A stretch of DNA of 64,000 nucleotides from Mugil cephalus (taxonomy: Eukaryota > Chordata > Actinopteri > Mugiliformes > Mugilidae), in NCBI RefSeq assembly GCF_022458985.1, contig NC_061770.1, forward strand, positions 5,638,501 to 5,702,500, read 5' to 3'. Position 1 is the first letter of the stretch. Each line of letters opens with the position of its first letter. This document shows positions 46,262-57,300 of the stretch, piece after piece. A program made the position numbers and the translations under genes. The notes below the pieces were generated by a model. The model did no database searches. It worked only from the letters and a program-made list of their open reading frames with translations, and was not told the origin of the DNA.

Positions 46262-47095
46262 CGATGTATAACAGGCAATATTTTCTGCAAATATAACCAG
46301 AGAAACTTAGGATTCGCCAGTGATCCCTTTTTTCAGTAGGTTAGTAATAAGCTATTAATTTTGATCACATAACCATTTCTGGTACGAGTTGATTGTAACT
46401 GTATTTTTTCTTCTTCTTTTTCAGAAATGGGAGAAGTGGTCGCAACATCCGGTTAGGAGAGCAACATTTCCCAACAGCGTTTCGAAAAGCAACATTAAAA
46501 CATTGAAAAACATCATACAGACAGCAAGTTATTACTACAAGACTATTGCTCCCTAAAGTCTAGGTTCAAATAAACAGAACTTTCATCTGTACATTTGCAA
46601 AGTTTTGCTGTATACAATTTATTCTGTACAAGTTCTGTACATTTATTACATAATGCACAAACCAGCTTCATTAAACATGAGGAAGAACCCTGTTCAGATA
46701 GCAGACAGTGACAGTATGGATTGCAATAAAAACTGTTGAAAAATGGATATTGAAGTTGCTTACAATAAATGTATTTTGACAGTAAAACTAGAATTGCCAC
46801 GTCTAATTTCTTCTGACTTAAGTGAAATAAGTTACTTAAACTCAATAAAATTGAGGTAACAATTTGCATGGACTTTTCTGAGTGGAAAGAAAGTAAAATA
46901 AAGGAGTTATAGCAACTTAAATAGAATAATTTGACCACTTATTAACACTACTTTCATATAAAACATTAGTTGGTTCAACATAATTAGGCTTGTAGAGCAT
47001 AAAACAAATCATGTTGGTTGTACTAGACTAATTGAGTTAGTCCAGGTATAAAAGTAGTAGTAAAGGTCTAGTAAAGGTCACTAACACTCATTTTG
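46260..47095. other. Unresolved AT-rich segment
   Basis: No gene. At 46800-47060 it has motifs such as aaactcaataaaattgaggt and ttggttcaacataatt, like those 3' of the minus-strand unit at 32760-33990, so it may be a piece of the same repeat family. Confidence 0.3.
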
Positions 47096-47119
47096 ATTTG
47101 ATGACTTTTTTTCTCACTG

Positions 47120-48592
47120 TTTGAAGTGAAACAGTCAAATACCAAAACTGGAAAGGCAAAAACTGTCAAGGCAGACAGGAACATCCTACAACGTCTCATC
47201 AGAGCCTACGAAGCAGGACGTATAGTCAACCGGAACAACATAATGATGCACAAACTGTTTGTTGTACCTCTGTCCTTGGCAGAGGTTGATGGGCAGCTTC
47301 GTTCAGGTTCGAAGGCAATATTTGCCAAGATCTTGACAGCTGACATACCATGTCCCAGTGACCTCAAAGCCACGGATCTACAGTGTGAACCAATGCTAGT
47401 CACTGATGGACAAGCTCTAGTCATTTCCATTGGAAAACCACAAGAACCCAAGAGCTTTGGAGTCCTGGCAGACACCTTTGTTAAATCTGTTCTTCAAAGT
47501 GGCACACAGTTCCAGCGAATTAATGTCTTGTTTGATCGCTGCCATGAGCACTCAATCAAAGGTGGAACAAGGCAAAGGCGTGGGAAAGGCTCAGTGGCAA
47601 TCGGACAACCAGTTACAAACAGAGATTTACCACTTCCTGCAAAGTGAGAGAACTTCATTGCTCAACCAAGACAACAAGGCAGACCTTGCTCGCTTTCTCT
47701 CCCAACAGCTGATTCTGAGGACACCAGCAAACAAAACCACAGTTGCCACAGGTGGTTTCAGCGATGAAGAGAGGGTCGAAGCTTCTGACCCAACCTTTGA
47801 CACAGACAGCTTGGAAGCTAAACATGAAGAAGCAGATACAAGAATTATTCTTCGCTGCATTAGAAGCAGACCGGAAACCACTGTTGTGTCTGCAAGAGAC
47901 ACCGATCGCCTGCTTCCACAGAATGCCATGCCAACAAATCTGGATGAAAGCAGGGACAGCAAAGGACAGAAACTACATCCCCATTCATGCAGTTGTGGAA
48001 AAGCTGCAGATGGAAGAAGAGGTCCTTGAGCTGCTTCCAGGTTTCCATGCACTGACTGGGAGTGACTCAACATCATACATTACAGGACACACGAAGAAGA
48101 CCTGCTGGAATGTGTTTAGACAGCACAGCCATCTACTCAAGGGGCTTGGTGAAGGTCCTGAGCTTGGTGACTCCACCATCATGGATGCAGAAGTGTTCTT
48201 CTGCAAATTATATGGTGCAATCAACACAAACAACATCAGCGAAGTCCGTTTGGGCATGTTTGTCAAGGGCATGACCATAGAGAAACTGCCACCCACCAGA
48301 GATGCTCTGAAATTTCACATCCAACATGCTGACTTCCAGACTTTGGTCTGGCGGCAGGCCCACTTGCAGTACCCGGTGCTGCCACCCCCCCTTAAAATAT
48401 GGGATGGAAGATGGAAGACAGTGTGCTTTTTCCTGAACTCACTCGCTGCCTGCAGGTCCAGATGCCTGTGAGGAGGTAGTGACTTGTGGCTGCACAACTG
48501 GATGCAAGACAGCCCAGTGCGGCTGCAAGCCAAACCCATGCACTGCATCTTGTCAGTGCCAAAAGTCAAGTGACCTTTGCATGAATATGTAA
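47120..48592 (+). pseudogene. Broken ORF, Cys-rich C-terminus, likely mobile-element derived
   Basis: Three + frames join into one protein-like sequence: 47126-47640 (NILQRLIRAYEAGR, DIPCPSDLKATD, INVLFDRCHEHSIKGGTRQR), then 47640-47910 in another frame (KHEEADTRIILRCI, VVSARDTD), then 47905-48450 (DRNYIPIHAVVEKL, LPGFHALTGSDSTSYITGH, KKTCWNVF), then a third frame to the stop at 48590, rich in Cys (VTCGCTTGCKTAQCGCKPN). The EEADTR...DTD acidic pattern recalls PIN/FEN-type nucleases, which is only inference. I recall similar uncharacterised proteins in fish and cnidarians, often multi-copy. Frameshifts make this copy nonfunctional. Confidence 0.6.
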
Positions 48593-48599
48593 TGCACTG

Positions 48600-49400
48600 A
48601 AGAAAATAAAAAAATGTGATCACAAAGAAATTTTAATGCTGTTTTGATCCAATCATTACTATCCTTATTTGTAATTAGTGGTCATGTTCAGTGAATTTTA
48701 CTGATTAATTAAATGGATGAAAAATGTCTACCTGGCTTTTGATTATATTATTATTGCATCAGTACTAGTAATAATATCTAAACAATTGGTGTGGTAATTT
48801 TCTTTTTAGCCAGTTACTGCTATTTTAAGGCTTACAATAAGCTCTCACAAAGAAATAGTATGGGTATATCATACATTTTTCTGAATCCTCAAAGTCCATT
48901 AAGTATTCAGATTGTTGGCTTTTGGGTCCTTGATATCCCTTGATCCCACAGGGATAAAATAAACTGTATAGCTTAGGTGAAAATTGTAGGAAAATGTGTG
49001 TAATTCATGGTTTAAAGAGGTCATGTGACCTCTGTGTTCATCAGAAAGATACAACCATGGGCTTAAATGAAAGCCTAGAAGGTCCCATTTGCAATGATAC
49101 CATTGCAAACAATCATATATAGAATATTAACAAATAGGAAATTGATAGCCATTCCTAACTTTGGTCGATTAATCAATAATTATGCTAATTAATCAATAAT
49201 TATGGCTTAACGGTAACTTTTACAACTGGGCAACCGGCAGAAATGGATTCAGCACTAAAAAATCTTATAGAAACAATGCATAAAGTGCTTTTCCTCAAAA
49301 TTGGCTACCATGTTGTTTTCTAAGGGACTTTTTCAATTTTTGGTCCTGACTAATACTTTGTGGACATGACTGCAGAGCCACAGATATACAGTCTGATGTT
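48600..49400. other. Spacer, no gene seen
   Basis: AT-rich, no coding potential and no repeat recognised. Confidence 0.4.
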
Positions 49401-49409
49401 AATCAATCA

Positions 49410-49553
49410 GTCAGTCAATATTTATAATATTATATTATAAAACGAGATTAAAATCATAAAACAGTCAAACAGTAAAAACAGAAAGAAGCAACATGTCAGT
49501 TAAAAGCCAAAGAGACAACTTGTGTTTTAAGAGAGGTTTTTGAAAGAAGAAGC
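49410..49553 (-). mobile_element. LINE 3' end fragment, minus strand
   Basis: This matches the 3' end also present at 28060-28200 (gattaaaatcataaaacagtc and gtgttttaagagagg) in the same minus orientation. Confidence 0.65.
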
Positions 49554-49554
49554 A

Positions 49555-49960
49555 GCAATTCACTGGCTCCCGGTAAGTTTCCAGATTTGTTTAAAATTCT
49601 TTTGTTTTTAAATGTGTTCATGGCATCACTCCACAGTATCTGTCTGACCTGCTGCAGCCGTACGCTCTCTCAGACTCCGTCAGGTCAGCTGATCTGTTAA
49701 TGTTGGTTGTCTCTAAGACAAACAGGAAGCTGAGAGATGACAGCACTTTTTCAGTCGCTGCCCCCAAACTGTGGCACAACACAGTGGTTTGGCACATCAG
49801 ACAGACTGACTCATTTCTTCTTTTTAAATCCTTTCTTAAAACACGTTTTGTCTCTTTGACTATCAGTTTAGTGTCAGATGTTGGTTCTTATTGGTTTTAA
49901 TGTTTGAGTGTTTTAGAATTTTAATCTTGTTTTGTCTGCCCTCGTGTCTGTGTACAACAA
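49555..49960 (+). mobile_element. CR1/L2-type LINE C-terminal fragment, plus strand
   Basis: It encodes the same C-terminus as 28804-29307: in other frames GITPQYLSDLLQPYALSD-like sequence, then the open frame 49700-49900 with STFSVAAPKLWHNTVVWHI and FKSFLKTRF. It sits back to back with the minus fragment just before it. Confidence 0.72.
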
Positions 49961-50247
49961 TGGGAGCTGTAGCCTTAACGTCTCATTCTTTATTTCAAAA
50001 CTAAAGCACGAGTGTCCAAAAATGACCAGGATAATTGAGAAGCTTTGCAGACATGAAACCACAAGTTATTTTAAATAATCCTGATTCATAACTTGGTCCT
50101 ACTCCTAGGCTATCAGGAGATACCTCTCATCCAAATACTGAGAAAAAAATTTCATTGAAAACGACTAAAGAAGCTTTCTGCTCCTGTTACCAGTTTTCAT
50201 TCAGAGTTATTCATGCAGACAGTTATCTCTCTACAACATCAGTGAGA

Positions 50248-50253
50248 TATAAA
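50248..50253 (+). promoter_or_regulatory. TATA box of CLM6
   Basis: tataaa, 106 bases before the CLM6 ATG, inside a promoter block shared with CLM5. Confidence 0.6.
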
Positions 50254-50358
50254 GGGGGGGAGAGTAGAGTGTGAACACATCTTTAAGAGAAGAGAGAAGT
50301 TCCTGGTGTAAGAGTGAAGAAGGACATAGAGACGAAGCTAAGTCATCAGAGCCTTGAT

Positions 50359-53300
50359 ATGAAAGTCTGTCTGATCTGCTTCATCTTCCTCAGTGAGTAC
50401 ATTCACTAATAAATAATCTATTCAGTTCTCTTCATGTCTCTGTAAATATCAAATAATCTCTTGTTTTTGTTTTTTAGCCTTTAAAGTTGCAGTTTGTTGT
50501 ATTTTGACCGTGGTAGAAATACACACAGTTACATTTGTGCTACGTGGTTGACAGAAACAGAGAAACCTGCAACTTAGAATTAAAAACAAGTATTATCAAA
50601 TAATATCATTTTACAAACTGTACAAAGTCAGAACATCTTTCTTTGTTCACTCAGTTTGATGAACTACTTTGTAAACTTAATTTTCTCTAGACTTAGTTCC
50701 TGGAAATGAGAAGAGGAAGATATTATTTATTCAACAAGTTAAAAAGAATCAGCTCTGCAGCAGAAAAACACTGGTGGCAAGATGATAGACTGAGACCTGT
50801 GAATGCAACACACCCAAATCATTTCAGAAAGAGACAGTCCAACCAAAAAGCTTGGACAACACTGAGTCACTGTAGAGGAGATTTAGAGGAAGTCAAAGGT
50901 TCTTCTTTTTAATCTTTGTGAGAAAAACAAACTGAGAAAAAAAAAAGACTTCAAACTCAGCTTCACTTTTGAGAGAAAATGACACAAATAGATTACTGAC
51001 TTTGTTCAGAAGAAATTATTTCAATTCATAAACAGAAATCAGCAAACATGAGACGGCGTCTTTAAAAACAACTTTGTGGTCTGATGGGGTGGTCACGTGA
51101 TCCGACAAAGATAGCAGCTTAGAAGAGAGGCACTGATCAACCGCGCACAAAAATCTTTTTATTCCCCGGACAGTGGCTTGGTATTCAGATTTTCCACTCA
51201 GCGTCAACTATGTCAACAATTCACATGTTTAAGAAATGTGACATCTTGACCAGAGCTCAAAAACCGACCACTCAAAACAAGAAAGGATCCTCATCACCTG
51301 AGCATGCAGATGCTAGTAGCATGGCCGACATAGCAGATGTGCTAAGAGAGCTAAAGAAGGTGTTCCTCTACTGTTCGCCGCATGAAGCAGAGGAATTTCC
51401 CCGTGAAATTCAGCCTAAAGGTTAACTCTTACCTCTGATACAGTTAAGCTCCTGTCAGCAGTGTCTTTGTTTACTTATTTGGTCGATCTGGCAGGACAGA
51501 ACTGCATCTTGCTCACGAGACTAAAACACCAGTATGTCTAAAATAAAAATCACTGGCTGGAATGTTAGGGGGCTGAGAGAAATAGCCGAATTAAAGCAAG
51601 TCTTACACAGAATCAAACAAATTAAGTCCCAAATAGTTTTCTTGCAGGAGATAAATTTAAGGGCAGCAGAAATTGATAGAGTAAAAAAGAGATGGCCAGG
51701 TCTTGTATGCTCCATACAGTAATCATACTAGGAGGGTCCTTATACTTATACATAAATCTTTGCCGTTCCAAAGTATTAATGTTAGTGATCAATATGGTAG
51801 GTATATCATTATTCAAGGTAACCAATCCACACACCAAATCTGGTTTGCATCTATGGTCTGAATGATGATAATCCAACATTTTTTCAGAATGTCTTCCTGA
51901 CTCTGTCCACCTTGCAAGGTATGTACATTAGTGGTGGTGATTGCACTTTAGTACCCACAAAAGATCGCTCCACTAACCTTGACTCTACTCATATATACTC
52001 ACGAACAAGGAAAATATTATTGCAGTCTTGTAAGGATTTGAATTTGGTTGAAGTAAGGAGGGAACTGCACCCGGATAAAGCTGAATACTCCTGTTATTCT
52101 GTTATTCGAGTGCACATGGCACTTTCTCACGAACGGACTGTTTTTGGTCTCATTTGGACTTCTTTCAAAAATTAAAGCTGGTATGATGAGCATTATCATT
52201 AGTGGTCATGCAGCTGTATCATTAAATTTACATATAGATACATTTATTCATAACCCCAAGAGATGGAGATTTCCTGTGGAGTTACTGCAGGATGCAAAGT
52301 TAAATAAAATTTGCTGAAGAACGCATTAACAATTACTTTGAAATCAATGGTGACCAGGCTGGCGCTTGTGTTAGATCAGAGGCATTCAAAGCATATATTA
52401 GAGTCGAAATTATTAGCTAAAGTGAAACAACAACGTATGAAAATGGATACAATTGAAAACCAAATTAGACTGTTGGAGCAGTAATTGTATGATACCTATA
52501 GTCCACAAAAAGCAAAGACCTTACAAATTATCCATAGAAAAAAAATCTCAAAAAACTGAATGTGGCTTAAGCCATCCTTTTATGATCAAGGAGAAAAATG
52601 TGGTAAACTTCTGGCCTGGCGACTTAAAAAAAAGCAGTTAGACAGAGCAATCAACAGCATCAAGACGCCTGCAGGCGATATGACTTCAGAGCCAGGGGAG
52701 ATTAATAACACCTCACAATTGAGGCTTCAGACTTTGTCAGAAAATAAGCGAAATGAGTTGGATTGTAGTCTAACAACAAAGGAATTAGCAGAAGTCATTC
52801 AAAGTATGAAGAGTGGAAAAGCACCAGGACTGGAGGGCTTTCCATGTATAAGGAATCCTATATAAAGGGAATACTCCCTCTGTCTTTGAGACTTGCGATA
52901 ACAACTTTAATCCTGAAACCAAACAAACCACCGAATGAATGCTCCTGTTTTAGGCCTATTATTTTGATGGGGTGTGACATTAAAATACTTTGCAGGGCCT
53001 AGGCCAGAAGACTGGAGTCATATCTTCCCCATCTTGTTGACAACGATCAAAACAGTTTCATCAAAAATAGACATGGATTTCATAATATTTGACGTGTTCT
53101 GAACATATTGTATGAAAAACACAACTCTTGAGATACATCTGTGTTATCCTTAGATGCACGTCAAGAATTTGATAGGATTAAGTGGGGTTTCCTTTTTAAA
53201 GTGCTCCCGCGGTTTGGAATTGGTGCAAATTTTCTAAGACGGATATACAAACCCAACTGCTGAACTTAAAAGATAGTGTTCTCTAATTAACGAATTTAAC

Positions 53301-56009
53301 AGAAACATTTGGAAACATATCAGGGTATAAAATAAATAATTCCAAATCTGCACTAATGTTTTGTAATGAGTATGAAAGACTGCAGTCTATTATAGATACA
53401 CCATTCACAGCCACTAGAGAAGGCTTTACATATTTGGGCCTTAAAATCAGTCCTGATGTGAAACAAATGGCTTCTTTAAATTCTGACCCCCTGGTCGCCG
53501 GGGTGAGAGAGATGCTAATCGATGGACCAGGATGCCAAAAAAAGAGTCATTTTCCAACAAGACAGAGGCATGGATTAAAGATCTAAAGGAGGATATCCAG
53601 GAAGTTTACTGGGAAAGGGCTTGTTTTAAGGCTCAGACCCATTCTGTTAAAACCAAATATAAGCTACTACAATATAAATGGTTAATGCGCACTTCTCTTA
53701 CACCTTGCAGGCTGAATCATATATATCCTAATGTACCCGATATTTGTGTGAAATGCAGATAAGAAAGGGGTATGTTAATTCATTGTTTGTGGAAATTTTC
53801 AAAGATACATTGTATCAGTCTCAGAGCCAAAATATGTTTACTGGGAATATTCCCAGAGAACTTTGTTGTGTCTCAGCAGCAGTCACTGCTCACTGACTTT
53901 GGACTCAAGCCAGGAGGATAATTGCACTATTGTGGAAAAGTATGGACACACCTTCTATTGGAATGTGGACAAAAGAACTGATGTCCTGTCTTGCTTTGGA
54001 GAGACTAACATATATTGTGAAAAAGAAAAAGAATTTTGCTCACAAGTGGAGGCCTTATATGGACTATTGGAAACTCACAGCCTTGAATTGAGATGAATGC
54101 ACTGCTGTGATCCTATTGGAGTCTATTTTTATTTTGTTTAATTATTATAATTTATCTACATTGGTATCATTTTGTTTGTTTTATTCTATGTTTATCTATT
54201 TATTTATTTATTTTTCAGATTGGGGTATGACGTACATGTTAAAATATCAATGTTTAAATCAATGAATAAATAGAATAAAAATATGTTTTAAAAACTTTGT
54301 GGTCTGATTATCAGATTGATATTTGCTCAATGCAATTCCTCAATTCATTTAAACTCAATCAATCATTTAAATGCAAGACACACTAATTATGTTAACTAAA
54401 ATCAGAATTTCATTTTTATAATTTGCACACGTTACTGTCTTTTGATATGACCAGACTGAAGCATGTAACATTAAAATAGTAACTGATAATTGTTGATCTT
54501 TTCAACAGCTCTGCAGGATGGAAACACTGGTCTTGTTAATGGAAGAATCCAAAGAGGAAAAGAAGGAGGAAACATCACAGTTTGATGTTCATTTACATTT
54601 TCTGGAAGCAGGAGGTTGTTCTGTAGGAATGAATGTGAAGAAGGAAACATTCTCATTGACACAACTAAGGACAAAGCTGAGACAGATACAGCATTGAATA
54701 TATAAACACAGGTGTACTATCTAACACTCTGTATGTGAGCATCACACAGCTGAAGAAGTCTGACTCAGGATGGTACAGGTGTTTTTTGGACAGATCTTTG
54801 TTTGATTCATCTGAGGATTTTGAGATCAATGTCACAGAAGGTGAGTTTCTACTGAAAGTCATGAAAATGTTCCTTCATGTCTGTTTCACTGAAGCTACTT
54901 CTGATGGACAGAAACAGTTTCACCTGATGTTCATGAAGTAACCAGTTCACCTGCTGCTTCATGCAGTGTTGTTATAAATGACTGAATGATGATTGAATCA
55001 TTTCATTTTCTAAGGCACTCTTTAACATCAGGAGGAAATCACTCACCAGGATTTATTTGTCTCCATTTCTGATTGTTTCATGTTCACACCTTCAACTGCT
55101 CCACAACCAACATCGACTTTAGGACATTTTTTAACAACAACATATCTCTCATCATCCCTCACTACAACAACAACACAGACTTTAATGTCCACACTTTCAT
55201 CCTCCTCCTCTGCAGCCACCAAGCTTCAGGAAACATCACCTGCAGGTTTGTTGAACTGTTCTTCTATCACTGAATGTAAAGTTCATCAGCTCAGTGTCAT
55301 CAACAGTTATGTACCACTCTTCTTCCTCCTCGTTCTCCTCTTGTCTCTCCACCAGGTTTCCTCTTGGTTGTGGTTGTATGTGTACCTGTGGTGGTGATAG
55401 TTTTACTGCTGCCTGTTGTTCTGCTGCTCATCTACAGAAAGAAGAGAGAGGACTGTGTCTGTGAGTGACCTTCCAAACGTATCTGCTCCTTTAAGAATCA
55501 TTTAGACAGAGAGAAAATACTTTGTCTTTTCTACAGGTTGGAAGAGGAGAAGAAACTCAGACCACAACAGGACTGAGGTGACGTTCTTTAACTCATCTGT
55601 CTTTATTCTCAGTGTTTCCTGTTAAGAATCTCTCTGCAGCACTGGAGAGAAACTGAAACTCTGACCATCGTTCTATTAAATGGAGGAAAAGCAAAGAAAC
55701 ATCTGAAGCCACAAACACATAGTCCACTTCTCTATGTGTTAACGTCACATTACACACTCTAAATACTTCTGTTTCTATCATCACACTCTTGTGCTCCTTG
55801 TTTTCAGCTTCTGTTTTCTCAAGTTGCTGCTGTCACTGTGTTTTTCATTTGTAGTCAAATCAAATCAGCTATTTTTTCTCCAGGTTGCTGTCTATGAGAA
55901 CTGTTCTCCTGTCTCTACATGTGAGGACTCCACCTACCAGAGCCTGAATCCAGGCAGCAGGGACCAGGACCAAACCTACTCTACACTCACAGAGACACAA
56001 CAAAAATGA
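50359..56009 (+). pseudogene. CLM6: CD300-like pseudogene, V exon broken, tail intact
   Basis: It has the same exon plan as CLM5: leader 50359-50392 (MKVCLICFIFL), V 54509-54840, stalk 55090-55245 (AC instead of AG before it, as in CLM5), transmembrane 55356-55460, tail 55537-55577 and 55884-56009 (TGA). The V exon has a TGA at 54583-54585 where CLM5 has GGA, just before the strand-B Cys, and a 4-bp deletion near 54675 that shifts frame. Splice sites, membrane helix and the full tail with VAVYENC, STYQSL and TYSTL are preserved. An L1 sits in intron 1. A transcript skipping the V exon (339 bases in CLM5, 332 here; both flanks phase 1) would still encode leader, membrane segment and tail. AATAAA at 56373. 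Confidence 0.8.
51086..54292 (+). mobile_element. L1-type LINE in CLM6 intron 1, decayed
   Basis: It is flanked by a 16-bp target duplication, aactttgtggtctgat, at 51070-51085 and 54293-54308; CLM5 has a single, empty site near 32325. It begins ggggtggtcacgtgatc. ORF1 N-terminus at 51210-51425 (MSTIHMFKKC...). ORF2 starts at 51534 with the endonuclease opening KITGWNVRGL and FLQEINL. RT pieces follow (KSGKAPGLEGFP near 52815, YLGLKISPDV near 53430). The catalytic YADD region is deleted, and there are many stops. A short A-rich 3' end. Confidence 0.8.
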
Positions 56010-57010
56010 TCCTGTCTACATTTAGAGCTGGATTTCATACTGTGCAGGTTAATATCTCCGTGTGCCAATACTGGGTTATTTATTTCTTCTCAGGACTCAA
56101 CTTGTAAATATCTTCTCATTTCACTCAAAAGCACCACCTGTTGGTGATGCAGTGTGTTGTGTGACGTGTGTGTCTCTGCAGGGAGCTCCACAAAGTCTGA
56201 GACAATAACCTTAACAGCACTTACTTAAGATTGAAGAGAAAAAGATTTATAAATATGTACATATGCTCAAATAAATTAAAATGAGTTTTAGGCCATTGAC
56301 TTATAACAGCAGAAGAGAGATGGAGAGGATTGTTAAGTGTGTGTTGTGTTTGTGTTATGTAAATTGTCATTTAATAAAGGTTGTCTGTGTAGTTTTATTC
56401 TTGATTGTAGTTCAACAGGTGTGTAACAGAGTACAGTCTGCAGAGGTTCTCCACCAACGCAGCAGTTAAAGGTCTATGAGAGGACACTTAGAAATCATCG
56501 GATCATGAATTTGACTGTTTGCAAACATTTTATAAAATGAGCAGTGAAAACATGTCAGAGTTCATGTTCAGAGTGCTGCAGTAAATATAAAAGTACCATC
56601 ACAGTTTACCAAAAATGGCACCTCAGAAAGCCTTGATTATTCATTTATTTATCATATTTATTTATCATTTGAGCTGACTACAGATAATAGCTAAAATGTC
56701 CTCTATCCCAGTTAAGTGTCCCAAGACACAGCGTTGTTCACTCTGAGACACACACAGTGGGCGGCTCGTCCTTTGCAAACTTCTGCTGTTGGAGCTCCTT
56801 CCTGTGGGTTCACACAGTATTTCATATAAACAGTGATGGAACTTCTTGGAGATGAGTCTAATTATTTTTTAAATTTTATTTCTAAGTCTTATCATTTAAA
56901 TTTAAATGAAGATTTAGTTTCACTGAACGTAAATCTCAGCTAAGGGAAAGTGTATATGTGCGTGTGTGTCATACTCTATTTCGAGATTACAATATTTTAC
57001 TTTTAATGTC
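56010..57010. other. CLM6 3' flank, no gene seen
   Basis: It holds the CLM6 3' UTR, a decayed CTCF-like motif near 56133 and AATAAA at 56373. Nothing else is recognised. Confidence 0.4.
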
Positions 57011-57266
57011 CTTTATACGTATAAATTTTTATTTTTTTTGATCAATTTTTTATTGAACAATGTACAGTGTATATATATATTCACGTTATATACAGAGTTT
57101 TTACCGCTTAACCCCCACACTAAATACAAACAGAAACAAAAACTGATACATTTTCAGATAGGTAACAATGATAGAAACCCCCCTCCCTACCCCGCATGGC
57201 GATTTCCCAGGAACCTCCCTCCCAGGAACCTCCCACCCAGGATCCCCCCCCCCCACCCCCCACCCA

Positions 57267-57299
<33 letters not shown>

Positions 57300-57300
<1 letters not shown>

